From NCBI RefSeq assembly GCF_001286805.1, contig NZ_CXYV01000002.1, positions 1,178,001-1,242,000 of the forward strand: a stretch of DNA of 64,000 bases, read 5' to 3'. The position numbers and the translations under genes were made by a program. Shown in pieces: positions 56,330 through 64,000 of this stretch. Position 1 is the stretch's first letter. Each line of letters starts with the position of its first letter. The DNA comes from Kallipyga gabonensis. Its GTDB lineage: Bacteria > Bacillota > Clostridia > Tissierellales > Peptoniphilaceae. The notes under the pieces were generated by a model. That model was given only the letters and a program-made list of their open reading frames with translations. It was not told the origin of the DNA and searched no databases.

Positions 56330-57145
56330 TTAAATTTTTCTATATTGCTTTCCCTTTATCCTGATTGCTTTCGTCATAAGGCTGATCAGAAAAACAAACA
56401 CACCAACCAGGACAATGGCTCCCCCGGGTTTCATAGAGAGGTAATAGGACGCACTGAGACCGGAGAAAACAAAAAATACACCCAGGAAGATGGACCGCCG
56501 GACAGCTGATCCGTAGGACTGACAAGTGACCATTGCCGTTGCAACAGGCAAGATGAGCAGGGAGGAGACCATAAGTACGCCAATAGTCTTCGATGCTATG
56601 GAAATGGTCAGGGCGAGGAGAAGGGTGAAGAAGGAGTCAATCCTATCCGCAGGAAGTCCGGAAATTCTTGCCCCCACCGGATCCAGGCTCAAATAAGCTA
56701 AAGGACCATAAAATAGAAGAAAGGACAGACTGATTACCAGAGATAGGACCGCTACAATGATGACATCCTGATCAGAGCTGGAAACAATGGATCCGAAAAG
56801 ATAAGACTCCATATTGGTACCCATAGGCACCCAGTCGGTAAAGAGAGAGGCCAGTCCGACTCCTGTAGAAAGGACCATGGCAGTGGCCAGATCTCCATTT
56901 TTGGGGAATTTTCGGCGAAGTCCTTCAATCGTAAAAGCACCAGCCAAGGTCAGAAAAATCGCCCCATACATAGGGGTAATCCCTAAAACTAATCCCAAGC
57001 CAATTCCGGCTAAAGAGCTATGGGCAAGAGCATCTCCAATGGTTGAGGTTCTTCGGTTGACGACAACCACCCCCATCATAGGAATAACGAGGCCAAGAAG
57101 GAAGCCAATCACTAGTGCTCTTTGCATAAAAGCATAACTTAACAT
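56330..57145 (-). CDS. znuB: Zinc/manganese ABC transporter permease
   Basis: 271-residue ABC-3 family permease with eight or so membrane helices. Family motifs NRRTSTIGDALAHSSLAGIGLG near residue 31, and the late LGVFFVFSGLSASYYLSMKPGGAIVL. Overlaps znuC by 7 bases. Zinc is preferred over manganese because of the His-rich loop in the partner binding protein. Confidence 0.92.
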   Translation of the reverse strand: MLSYAFMQRALVIGFLLGLVIPMMGVVVVNRRTSTIGDALAHSSLAGIGLGLVLGITPMYGAIFLTLAGAFTIEGLRRKFPKNGDLATAMVLSTGVGLASLFTDWVPMGTNMESYLFGSIVSSSDQDVIIVAVLSLVISLSFLLFYGPLAYLSLDPVGARISGLPADRIDSFFTLLLALTISIASKTIGVLMVSSLLILPVATAMVTCQSYGSAVRRSIFLGVFFVFSGLSASYYLSMKPGGAIVLVGVFVFLISLMTKAIRIKGKQYRKI

Positions 57146-57816
57146 CGTCTCTCCAATCTATGGTTAGAAATCTCATAGCTTTTCCCCCAATGAGCCCCGC
57201 CTAAAGCAGTTTCATGGGTCACCATAATAATGGTCATATCATGGACACGGTTCATGTGATCCAGGATATCAAAAAGAACTTTTTTATGGGTTTCATCGAC
57301 CCCCACAGTAGGCTCATCGAGAAGAAGAACTTCAGGCTCCTTGACCAGGGCTTTTGCGATAAGCACTCTCTGCTTCTGCCCACCGGATAAATCGTGAAAA
57401 TTCTTACCGGCGTAATCCCCCATTCCCAAATGATGTAGGGAATAGATAATCTTTTCTTTTTCCTCCTGGGTATGGAAAAAGCGTGGAAAAATTTCACCAG
57501 ATAAACCTAAGCCTACCATCTCCTCACAGGAAATGGGAAAGGCCGATTGATTAAGAGGATCCACTTGAGGAACATAACCAATCTTTTGACGGACTTCTTT
57601 TGAAAAAATATTCTTTCCAAAAACAAGAACCTGCCCGTGGTCAGGGCGGAGCTCACCAGTCAATATTCGCAGGAAGGTTGATTTTCCTCCGCCATTTTCT
57701 CCCACAATACCCACGTAGTCTCCTTGATCAATCTGAACATTAATTCCACAAAGGACAGGAGTTGACTCAAAAGAAAAAGAGAGGTCTTGAATTTGATAGA
57801 TAGCTTGCTTTGTCAT
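57139..57816 (-). CDS. znuC: Zinc/manganese ABC transporter ATP-binding protein
   Basis: 225-residue ABC ATPase. Walker A GENGGGKS (39-46), Q-loop YVPQ, signature LSGGQKQR (143-150), Walker B VLLLDEPTVGVD and switch His in VTHE. Overlaps znuA by 4 bases and znuB by 7. Confidence 0.94.
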   Translation of the reverse strand: MTKQAIYQIQDLSFSFESTPVLCGINVQIDQGDYVGIVGENGGGKSTFLRILTGELRPDHGQVLVFGKNIFSKEVRQKIGYVPQVDPLNQSAFPISCEEMVGLGLSGEIFPRFFHTQEEKEKIIYSLHHLGMGDYAGKNFHDLSGGQKQRVLIAKALVKEPEVLLLDEPTVGVDETHKKVLFDILDHMNRVHDMTIIMVTHETALGGAHWGKSYEISNHRLERRC

Positions 57817-58805
57817 GAGTCACTCTCCCCGCTTTCCTCTTCGAAGGATTGAATGATGGCATCCAAATTCTTCTTCATGAGGGTAAAATAGTTCTCGCCT
57901 TTCGCCCGTTCCTTGTCATCAATGCTTTCTAAGGTATACAGGGGAAGGGCTTTGCCCGCAATCTCCATGGCCAAGTTCTGTGCGGTCGAATCGTCCCCAA
58001 AACCTTCGTAAAAAATAGTCGTTACTCCCCTAGTCTGAGCGATATCCACGATTTGTCGGATCCTTCCTGCAGAAAGCTGTCCATCGGCGTGGTGCCCCTG
58101 GAGACCTACTTGCTGCAAACCGTAATCACGGCAAAGATAGGAGAAGGCCAGGTGAGGCACAATCAGTGTCTCTCCTTCTTTCCCCGCTAATTTCTTTGAA
58201 TAGTAGTCCTCAAAATCCTGAAAAACCCCCTCCAACTTGCTCCAATGATCCTTAAAGTCCTCTTTGTGATCAGGGGCCATATCCACCAGGGTCTGGTAAA
58301 CATTGTGTGCCTGAATTCTTCCGGCTGTTAAAGATGTCCAAAAATGAGGATCTTTCCCTCCATGGCCATGGTCATCTTTATGGTCATGATCCTCATCGTG
58401 GTCCTCGTTTTCTTCCTCATCATCCATAATCAAGTCGATGCCCCGGCTGGTGTCGACAACTTTAAGCTGAGGATCCAAGGAAGAAGTAATCGTATCCATC
58501 CATCCTTCCAGTCCTCCTCCATTAATCAACAAGAGGTCTGCATCATTAATCTTACGAATCAAGTCAGGACTGGGTTCCCAATGGTGGAGGTCGCCCCCTC
58601 CCTTAACCAGGTTTTCCACTTCAACATTCTCTCCCCCAATGGTCTGGGCAAAATCATAAAGAGCCGGTGTCGTGACATAAATGCGAAGATGGTTTTTAGC
58701 TTCTTTGGATTTATCCGTATCGTTTCCTGGTTTATTCCCACATCCCACCAAAACCAGGGCTAAGGAAAAAACAAGAATTAAGGAAAGAATACTCTTTCTA
58801 CGCAT
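57813..58805 (-). CDS. znuA: Zinc-binding lipoprotein of the ABC importer
   Basis: 330-residue cluster A-I solute-binding lipoprotein. Lipobox LVGC with C22. Metal ligands: H75 region (LHHWEPSP), H154 (DPHFW), a later His in GHHADG and an acidic residue near the C-terminus. A His/Asp-rich loop at about 133-150 (DHDEDHDHKDDHGHG) is typical of zinc-type binding proteins. First gene of the three-gene operon. A Zur operator was looked for but none could be named with confidence. Confidence 0.92.
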   Translation of the reverse strand: MRRKSILSLILVFSLALVLVGCGNKPGNDTDKSKEAKNHLRIYVTTPALYDFAQTIGGENVEVENLVKGGGDLHHWEPSPDLIRKINDADLLLINGGGLEGWMDTITSSLDPQLKVVDTSRGIDLIMDDEEENEDHDEDHDHKDDHGHGGKDPHFWTSLTAGRIQAHNVYQTLVDMAPDHKEDFKDHWSKLEGVFQDFEDYYSKKLAGKEGETLIVPHLAFSYLCRDYGLQQVGLQGHHADGQLSAGRIRQIVDIAQTRGVTTIFYEGFGDDSTAQNLAMEIAGKALPLYTLESIDDKERAKGENYFTLMKKNLDAIIQSFEEESGESDS

Positions 58806-58859
58806 GATTGAACTCCTTCTATTCTACATTGGATAGTCTGATCAAATGTCCAAAAGACA

Positions 58860-58892
58860 AAGAATGAGGAAGCGATAGGCTTCCTCATTCTT
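58860..58892 (-). terminator. Terminator of ptsI
   Basis: Fourteen-bp perfect stem with a 5-base loop (58860-58873 with 58879-58892), about 75 bases past the ptsI stop. On the minus strand it is followed by TGTCTTTT. Confidence 0.8.
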
Positions 58893-58966
58893 CACTATTC
58901 TTTTCTTCTATTGTAACGAATAGACGGCTTCCTTCAATCTTTCAAAGAAACTTTCAAATGTTTGAC

Positions 58967-60673
58967 TTACCGGAAGGGATTTTCTTCAATCAGCTTTTCC
59001 ACTTCATTCAAACGACCCGTTGCCAATATTTTATTGGCAAAATCTTGAGCGGAATCAAGCTTGGACCGAAGGATCAGGTCCTTGACCTTGGCTACTTTAG
59101 ACCCCACCACTGAGAACTCATCCAATCCCATGCCGATGAGCATATAGGTTGCTTGTGGGTCGGAAGCAAATCCTCCACACATTCCACACCACTTTCCTGA
59201 ACGGTGAGCTGCATCAATCACCTTTTTTATTGCCCGAAGAACCGCCGGATGGTAGGAATTATAGATATTCGCCACCTTTTCGTTCCCTCGATCAGCAGCA
59301 AGAATATACTGAGTCAGGTCATTCGTCCCGATAGAAAAGAAATCACAATAATTAGCCAGTTCTTCAGCAATGAGAACGGAAGCAGGCGTTTCAATCATGA
59401 TTCCCACCTCCATAGCCTCATTAAAAGGAATGCCCTCCTGTCGAAGATCTTTTTTTATGGAGGCAATACGGTCTTGAGCCTCAAGAATTTCCTCCACTGA
59501 CACTACCATAGGTAAGAATAACTTGACGTTCCCGAACGCCGATGCCCGAAGAATTGCCCGGACCTGGTCCTGAAAAACATCAGGAAGATCAAAGGAGATA
59601 CGCAGAGCCCTCCAACCTAAGAAGGGATTGTCCTCTTTAGGAAAATCAAAATAGGAAAGAGACTTATCCCCCCCAATATCCAAAGTCCGAATTAGAAGAG
59701 GCGACTGGCCTAAACGTGAGGCTGCAGCTTTATAGACCTGAAACTGTTCCTCCTCACTTGGAAAATGATCATTTCCCATATAAAGGAATTCCGTTCGAAA
59801 GAGGCCTACCCCATCGGCTCCACGATTTAGACCATCCTCCAAATCTTCTAAGTTACCGACATTGCAGACAACTTCAATTTCTTTTCCGTCCTCGGTTACT
59901 GCCGCCCTATCCTTGACTTCCTCTAACCGGGCTTTCTCCTCTTCCCACTTTCGGATTCTTATTTTATAGCATTCCTTCGTTTGATCATCCGGATTGATGA
60001 GGAGAAGACCCCGGTCAGCATCTAAAATCAAATCATCCCCATCTTTTACTTCTTGAGTGATCGTTTTCATCCCAACTAAAGCAGGAATATCAAGAGTTTG
60101 AGCAATAATGGCAACATGGGAAGTCTTCCCGCCTAAATCATTGGCAAAGCCCAAAACTTGTTCCCGATCCATAGTGGAGGTGTCCGAAGGGGTCAGCTCC
60201 GATGATATGATAATGCAGTCTTCCTTTAGTTGAGAGAGATCTCCTCCGTCAACACCCTCCAAAATATAGAGGAGGTTTTGACCAATATCCCGGTAATCCG
60301 CCCCTCTTTCTCTGAGATAAGGGTCATCAAGAGACTCCATCATTGCGGCCATTTGATCAACCGTTTTTTGTAGAGCCCAGGAAGCATTCGCCGCCTCTTC
60401 CCTGACCAAAGTAGAAGCACTTTCGATGAAATAGGGATCACATAGAAGCTCAACATGGGCTTGAGTAACGGAAGCCTGAGCCTCGTTGTCCGCCTTTATA
60501 TTCTCCAGTCGTATCCGATAGGTCTCAAAGGCTGACTTTAATTTTTCAATTTCTTCCTCAATCCCCTTTTCCAGCTTTTTTTTCTTTATCACCAGGTCAG
60601 CTTTAGAATAAATTTTTGCCGGACCCATGGCAATGCCGGGAGAGGCAATTAAGCCTTTATATTTCTGTAACAT
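58967..60673 (-). CDS. ptsI: Phosphoenolpyruvate-protein phosphotransferase (PTS enzyme I)
   Basis: 568 residues, transferring phosphate from PEP to HPr. N-terminal swivel domain with phospho-His H186 in GGKTSHVAIIA, then the PEP-binding barrel with FRTEFLYMG, a RTLDIGGDK-type motif, FFSIGTNDLTQY and the active-site Cys in GMCGGFASDP. The ATG at 60673 is preferred over one ten codons upstream by family alignment. It lies 91 bases after ptsH, with a terminator-like hairpin in between. Confidence 0.97.
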   Translation of the reverse strand: MLQKYKGLIASPGIAMGPAKIYSKADLVIKKKKLEKGIEEEIEKLKSAFETYRIRLENIKADNEAQASVTQAHVELLCDPYFIESASTLVREEAANASWALQKTVDQMAAMMESLDDPYLRERGADYRDIGQNLLYILEGVDGGDLSQLKEDCIIISSELTPSDTSTMDREQVLGFANDLGGKTSHVAIIAQTLDIPALVGMKTITQEVKDGDDLILDADRGLLLINPDDQTKECYKIRIRKWEEEKARLEEVKDRAAVTEDGKEIEVVCNVGNLEDLEDGLNRGADGVGLFRTEFLYMGNDHFPSEEEQFQVYKAAASRLGQSPLLIRTLDIGGDKSLSYFDFPKEDNPFLGWRALRISFDLPDVFQDQVRAILRASAFGNVKLFLPMVVSVEEILEAQDRIASIKKDLRQEGIPFNEAMEVGIMIETPASVLIAEELANYCDFFSIGTNDLTQYILAADRGNEKVANIYNSYHPAVLRAIKKVIDAAHRSGKWCGMCGGFASDPQATYMLIGMGLDEFSVVGSKVAKVKDLILRSKLDSAQDFANKILATGRLNEVEKLIEENPFR

Positions 60674-60724
60674 AGTCTGGCCTTTCTTTTTTATCTTTTT
60701 CAAAAAAATATTAATAATGAGAAT

Positions 60725-60755
60725 AAAAAAAGGGGGCCTAAAGGCAACCCCTTTT
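60725..60755 (-). terminator. Intercistronic terminator between ptsH and ptsI
   Basis: A hairpin with a bulged GC stem (60731-60755) followed on the minus strand by a seven-T run (60725-60731). It begins 10 bases past the ptsH stop and should end part of the transcripts, giving more HPr than enzyme I. Confidence 0.75.
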
Positions 60756-60764
60756 GTGTCTTTC

Positions 60765-61025
60765 TTATTCAGTCAGGCTTTGGATGAAGTCTACCACCCG
60801 ATCGACATACTCCTCTTCGTTCTCACCGGTAACTCGGACAAGGATTTCCGTTCCCTTGGAGATGCCTAAGCTCATCACGTTGAAAATGGATTTAGCATTA
60901 GCCACTTTTCCGTCTTTCACCAGCTCAACATCCCCGGGGATATTCTTAACGAACTGGACTAGGGCTGCTGCAGGACGAGCATGAAGCCCGGTTTCGTTGG
61001 TGACGGTAACTTTTTTCTCTGCCAT
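60765..61025 (-). CDS. ptsH: Phosphocarrier protein HPr
   Basis: 86 residues. Phospho-transfer His H15 in GLHARPAA and the regulatory serine S46 in KSIFNVMSLGI, the site phosphorylated by HPr kinase in Firmicutes for CcpA co-repression. The start follows AAGGAGGT. It lies 66 bases after the LacI-family regulator gene. Confidence 0.97.
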   Translation of the reverse strand: MAEKKVTVTNETGLHARPAAALVQFVKNIPGDVELVKDGKVANAKSIFNVMSLGISKGTEILVRVTGENEEEYVDRVVDFIQSLTE

Positions 61026-61091
61026 ACAATAACCTCCTTATTCACTGATCATCATTTCAAATAGTGTATATTCGACGATGTGTTTCAATAA

Positions 61092-62102
61092 TCACCGTTT
61101 TGCCGTTGACTGACCTGCTAAAATTTGAACCGGAAGACGGATAGGCTCTTTCATTTCCTCCTTATTTTGGAGGATCTTTGTTAGCATCCGCATAGCCACA
61201 GCACCCATGTCGTAATAAGGTTCCTGGATAGTGGTCAATTTGGGTCGGATAATTTGAGTGAAATGGGATCCACCAACGCCTGTGACCTGAAGGTCTTTCG
61301 GTACATTAATATCATTATCGTAACAATAAGACAGAACACCAAAAGCTAATTGATCACTTTGACACAGGAGACAATCCAGGTCATCAACCAAGTCTTTCTT
61401 TTCTTCAAAAAGTTTTTTCATCGCCCGATAGCCGGCCTCTGTTGTCGTATCTCCAGCCATAATAGGATAGGTGGAAAGTCCATGTCCGGTCATTGCTTCT
61501 TCATATCCGGTCAATTTTTCCTGGGCGAACTCATAGGAATTGCTGCCATAAAGATAGGCAATCTTTTTATTCCCCAGATTAGCGACATATTCAGCCATCT
61601 CCTTCATCGCACTCTGATAGTCGATAGCGACAGTATGAACCTCTTTTGATTGATAATAGCGGTCCAAAAGCATATAAGGGATTTGGTAATCACGTATTTT
61701 GACGATGATTTCCGGATCGATTTTTTCTGTTACTAAAATAATTCCTTCGACTTGTTTGCGGTAAAGAAAATCCACTGCCTTTTTTTCCAATTCCAGGTCA
61801 CCATAGCTGGAAGTCAGAAGAATATCGTACTTATACATACGACCGATTTCTTCAGCACCACGCACCATCTGGGCCATGTAGTCAATACCAATATCCTTGA
61901 TAAGAATACCTATAGAATTGGACTTTTTCATGACCAGACTGCGAGCAAGTTCATTGGGCTTGAATCCAAGCTTATCGATCGCATCCTCAACTTTTTTCTG
62001 TGCTTCGGGGCTAACAGGCTTGGATTTGTTCATCACCCGTGAAACGGTTGAAATAGATACACCGGCAATTTTTGCCACATCTTTTATGGTAGGTTGTCCC
62101 AT
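61092..62102 (-). CDS. ccpA: LacI-family regulator, CcpA-like
   Basis: 336 residues: an N-terminal LacI helix-turn-helix (TIKDVAKIAGVSISTVSRVMN) with hinge helix ARSLVMKK, then a periplasmic-binding-like sensor domain. Location directly upstream of ptsH, whose Ser46 form is the CcpA co-repressor, favours a catabolite control protein over a local sugar regulator; this is an inference. A cre-like site overlaps its own promoter region. Confidence 0.75.
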   Translation of the reverse strand: MGQPTIKDVAKIAGVSISTVSRVMNKSKPVSPEAQKKVEDAIDKLGFKPNELARSLVMKKSNSIGILIKDIGIDYMAQMVRGAEEIGRMYKYDILLTSSYGDLELEKKAVDFLYRKQVEGIILVTEKIDPEIIVKIRDYQIPYMLLDRYYQSKEVHTVAIDYQSAMKEMAEYVANLGNKKIAYLYGSNSYEFAQEKLTGYEEAMTGHGLSTYPIMAGDTTTEAGYRAMKKLFEEKKDLVDDLDCLLCQSDQLAFGVLSYCYDNDINVPKDLQVTGVGGSHFTQIIRPKLTTIQEPYYDMGAVAMRMLTKILQNKEEMKEPIRLPVQILAGQSTAKR

Positions 62103-62152
62103 GCGAACACTCCATTCAAAAAAATAGTTTCAGGAATCATCTATATTTTACC

Positions 62153-62169
62153 ATAAAAACGTTAACAAT
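62153..62169 (-). promoter_or_regulatory. cre-like operator ahead of the LacI/CcpA-like gene
   Basis: On the minus strand, TTGTTAACGTTTTTAT has a central AACGTT palindrome resembling the catabolite-responsive element consensus, about 50 bases before the regulator start and next to a TAAAAT -10-like hexamer. Suggests autoregulation. Confidence 0.45.
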
Positions 62170-62209
62170 CCTAGATATTGACAGAATCCACGATGAAATG
62201 AGTCATTCT

Positions 62210-62248
62210 ACAAACAAAAAGCCATCTTTTCGATGGCTTTTTGTTTGT
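62210..62248 (-). terminator. Terminator after the DUF948 gene (bidirectional shape)
   Basis: Seventeen-bp perfect stem (62210-62226 with 62232-62248) and a 5-base loop with A/T-rich arm ends, starting 9 bases past the DUF948 stop. Confidence 0.9.
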
Positions 62249-62257
62249 TCTTTAATT

Positions 62258-62719
62258 TTATCGACCCACCACATCGCGGGCAATCTTCGCAATTTCACGA
62301 ACATAACCCAAGGTGGAATTGGTCTTGGAAACTCCCGATGAAAGGGAATCCGCTGTGTCAATAGCTGTCGTAGCCAGATATTCAACGGTATCTGCTGCAT
62401 CTGTGGATAAACGAGATACATTAATGATGGTATCCCTTGCTCCGCTGATGGAATCAACAATATCCGGCGAAGAACTTTCTAAAATATTGGTGACTTGACC
62501 TAGAGCTTCGTCTGCCTTCCCTGCAACAGCCGGAACAGTCTTTAATGTTGCATCCAGTTCTTCCTTATTTTTCTCTAAAACCTCACTGATGGCTTCAACA
62601 GCCTTGGAGGCTTTTGATAGAACTTTGATGAGAAAAATAAGAGCGACTATTGCAACAATAATGAGGACAGTCAGTAATAGTCCAGTCAGAGAAACAGAAA
62701 AAACTAAATCGTTACCCAC
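62258..62719 (-). CDS. DUF948 membrane-anchored coiled-coil protein
   Basis: 153 residues: an N-terminal membrane helix (about 12-32) followed by a long amphipathic helix rich in Ala, Ser, Asp and Val, the layout of DUF948 (YtxG-like) proteins. Paired with the YtxH-domain gene 11 bases upstream, as in the general-stress ytxGH pair of Bacillus. Function unknown. Confidence 0.82.
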   Translation of the reverse strand: MGNDLVFSVSLTGLLLTVLIIVAIVALIFLIKVLSKASKAVEAISEVLEKNKEELDATLKTVPAVAGKADEALGQVTNILESSSPDIVDSISGARDTIINVSRLSTDAADTVEYLATTAIDTADSLSSGVSKTNSTLGYVREIAKIARDVVGR

Positions 62720-62730
62720 GCTTCTCCTCC

Positions 62731-63234
62731 TTACTTGGTGTTCTTATCTTCCTCTTTTTTGTACTCCTTCTTTGCAGCGTCACCAGCTTTTTTTGCGGTA
62801 TCCTTGGCAGAATCTTTCACTTCCTTAGCTGCTTCTTTAGCATCATCAGCAGTCTTTCCGGCAGATTCACCAACTTTTTCCACCTTCTCCTTAATTGACT
62901 TCTCGTTATCATCCAGTGACTTTTGAGCAGCGGAAAGACCGGATTCAATAGCCGGACCGATAGCTGTCACCTTGGACTGAAGCTCGTCACGATATTCAGC
63001 AGCTCTGTCGATCGCATCCTGAGCACCGGCTTTCACCTTATCCGTGGTTTCCTGTGCCTTTTTAGCCAGATCCTTGCGGGTTTCCTCGCCGGCCTTCGGT
63101 GCATAAAGCACACCGGCAGCACCACCGATGACAAGACCCATAAGAACTCCGATGCCTACTTTAGAGGCATCCTCAACACGAGCCTTCATTACTCTTTCCC
63201 TATTTTTAGCTTCGATGTAATCAATAATTCCCAT
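62731..63234 (-). CDS. YtxH-domain protein with LEA-like helical tail
   Basis: 167 residues. A short glycine-rich membrane segment (about 27-47, LMGLVIGGAAGVLYAPKAGEETR) is the YtxH signature. The rest is a Lys/Ala/Asp-rich amphipathic region with repeating KxAxDAxKEA-type units (about 120-160), reminiscent of late-embryogenesis-abundant repeats. Likely envelope-associated and stress-linked (inference from ytxGH). Confidence 0.85.
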   Translation of the reverse strand: MGIIDYIEAKNRERVMKARVEDASKVGIGVLMGLVIGGAAGVLYAPKAGEETRKDLAKKAQETTDKVKAGAQDAIDRAAEYRDELQSKVTAIGPAIESGLSAAQKSLDDNEKSIKEKVEKVGESAGKTADDAKEAAKEVKDSAKDTAKKAGDAAKKEYKKEEDKNTK

Positions 63235-63334
63235 ACTTTCCTCCTTAAATTGTACTAACCAATGTACTTTTCTTGTTATAGGTTATCTATACCCAAACTA
63301 TTCTTTGATTATATCAAATCGCATCCTTTATTAG

Positions 63335-63363
63335 AAAAAAACACCCGGCCTTTCGACCGGGTG
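63335..63363 (-). terminator. Terminator of the 6S RNA candidate
   Basis: A GC-rich hairpin with a CGAAAG-type loop (63342-63363), followed on the minus strand by seven T (63335-63341, with one G-A interruption at the edge). Confidence 0.92.
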
Positions 63364-63365
63364 CA

Positions 63366-63540
63366 CAACATTGAATATGTTGATCCTTGATCCCTAATAA
63401 TTTAATACCTTCTGTTTGTGAAGGTGGGTTTGCTGTCATCCATCTCAGAAGTCCACTCATCGGAGGCATGTCATCGAAGGATAAACTCCGCAATCCCTTA
63501 TAAGCGGCGTAGGTTTAATGTTCGGGCAACATCAAGGACA
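63366..63540 (-). ncRNA. ssrS: 6S RNA candidate (SsrS/BsrA)
   Basis: A 175-base transcript unit with no open frame, its own consensus promoter and a strong terminator. The 5' end TGTCCTTGATGTTG resembles the Bacillus 6S start. The end segments TCCTTGAT (5') and ATCAAGGA (3') are perfectly complementary and would close the long rod; the middle is a looser region with a small CCGC/GCGG hairpin, as in 6S RNA. This RNA would sequester sigma-A RNA polymerase. It lacks the marks of tmRNA, SRP RNA or RNase P RNA. Identity rests on architecture, size and 5' end similarity. Confidence 0.7.
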
Positions 63541-63545
63541 TCTAT

Positions 63546-63574
63546 ATTATAACAGAAAGTCCGGACCTGTGCAA
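63546..63574 (-). promoter_or_regulatory. Sigma-A promoter of the 6S RNA candidate
   Basis: -35 TTGCAC (63569-63574), a 17-base spacer and -10 TATAAT (63546-63551) on the minus strand, placing the start at about 63540. Confidence 0.88.
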
Positions 63575-63596
63575 ACATTTCCCCGCCATCTTTTCA

Positions 63597-64000
63597 TTAA
63601 GGTTGATTTCCGATCGTTTTGGGATAGTTTTTATACATCCAGTTGACATCCAACTGATATTTGAAACCCGGTACCCGACCACGACTTTCAAATTGCCACA
63701 TTTGATAAGACCGATTATAATTCGGTCGAACAATTTTTATACTCTTTCCATCCTTAGTGCGGCCATAGTGGGCGACCCATGTTTCATAATCTACGAGTTC
63801 ATCCATATTGAGGTGGTAGTTAAGCCAGGAAGCTGACGCGTAAACACCGACAACATACCCCCTCTTCGCCAAGGTCTCTAAAAATCCCTTACCGGCTTCC
63901 GTCAATTGCTTTCGGGGAATTTTTGCCTGCTTATACTGATCCTCAGTATCCCAATAAACCGGGAGTTGGAGCTTGCGACTGCCCAGGATCTCCATCGTTT
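63597..64000 (-). CDS. GH25 muramidase, C-terminal part (5' end outside window)
   Basis: The frame is open to the right edge, so only the last 134 or so residues are seen. They match the end of a glycosyl hydrolase family 25 lysozyme: LPVYWDTED carries the Asp/Glu pair of the active-site strand, then VGVYASASWLNYHL, and the closing MWQFESRGRVPGFKYQLDVN. Such enzymes cleave peptidoglycan and are usually secreted; the signal peptide would be beyond the edge. An internal ATG at 63995 is not thought to be the real start. Confidence 0.88.
   Translation of the reverse strand, partial: TMEILGSRKLQLPVYWDTEDQYKQAKIPRKQLTEAGKGFLETLAKRGYVVGVYASASWLNYHLNMDELVDYETWVAHYGRTKDGKSIKIVRPNYNRSYQMWQFESRGRVPGFKYQLDVNWMYKNYPKTIGNQP

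Noticed and set aside
63377-63540. tmRNA, SRP RNA or RNase P RNA
   Set aside because: No tRNA-like end with CCA, no SRP tetraloop signature and no conserved RNase P core; 6S RNA fits better.

Overview
This window is a piece of a low-to-moderate GC Firmicutes chromosome. The most likely source is an anaerobic, non-sporulating relative of Peptoniphilus and other Tissierellia (inference from gene content). The supporting signs are an IspH-ribosomal S1 fusion, the block der-plsY-HlyD-like-yggS-sepF, DUF1292, YtxH and CvfB proteins, a LacI/CcpA-type regulator beside ptsHI, a sortase-anchored surface protein, consensus sigma-A promoters, and no sporulation or motility genes. No CRISPR array, insertion sequence, prophage, integrase or recognised defence system was seen. 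Almost everything lies on the minus strand; only recX and a GIY-YIG gene (47742-48678) are on plus.

Layout, right to left along the minus strand. The right edge holds a partial GH25 muramidase, then a 6S RNA candidate with its own promoter and terminator, a YtxH/DUF948 envelope-protein pair, a LacI-family regulator, ptsH and ptsI (58.9-64 kb). Next come a zinc/manganese ABC importer (znuABC-like), a YitT membrane protein, a CvfB-like S1 protein, a His-rich DUF1292 protein and a small P-loop protein (53.4-58.8 kb). An operon of an RluC-like pseudouridine synthase, response regulator, histidine kinase and a large unrecognised lipoprotein follows (48.7-53.3 kb). Then come recX/GIY-YIG (plus), a YdbC-like protein, a CYTH protein, greA, a lysS carrying an extra tRNA-binding domain, degV, and an array of ten tRNA genes (42.1-43.1 kb).

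The left two thirds are housekeeping genes in long co-directional runs. These are an unknown gene with ruvC-ruvA-ruvB-queA-tgt, then yajC and recJ; relA-MBL-aspS-rseC-like-der-plsY-hlyD-like-yggS-sepF, closed by a terminator; and lspA-ung-rluD-comM. An isolated 1129-residue cell-wall-anchored adhesin-like gene follows. Then comes a run of sixteen tightly packed genes from efp to the ispH-rpsA fusion (17.3-3.6 kb), with one clear promoter and one clear terminator. The left edge carries miaB and the first 720 codons of mutS.

Functionally the window is dominated by translation and RNA modification, DNA repair, chromosome segregation and division, isoprenoid and phospholipid synthesis, stringent response and sugar-PTS control. 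The least explained parts are the surface protein, the lipoprotein attached to the two-component system, the gene coupled to ruvC, the LysRS fusion and the 5'-terminal hairpin of the greA transcript. I found no clear-cut new multigene system. The findings are fusions, unexplained partner genes and regulatory architecture.
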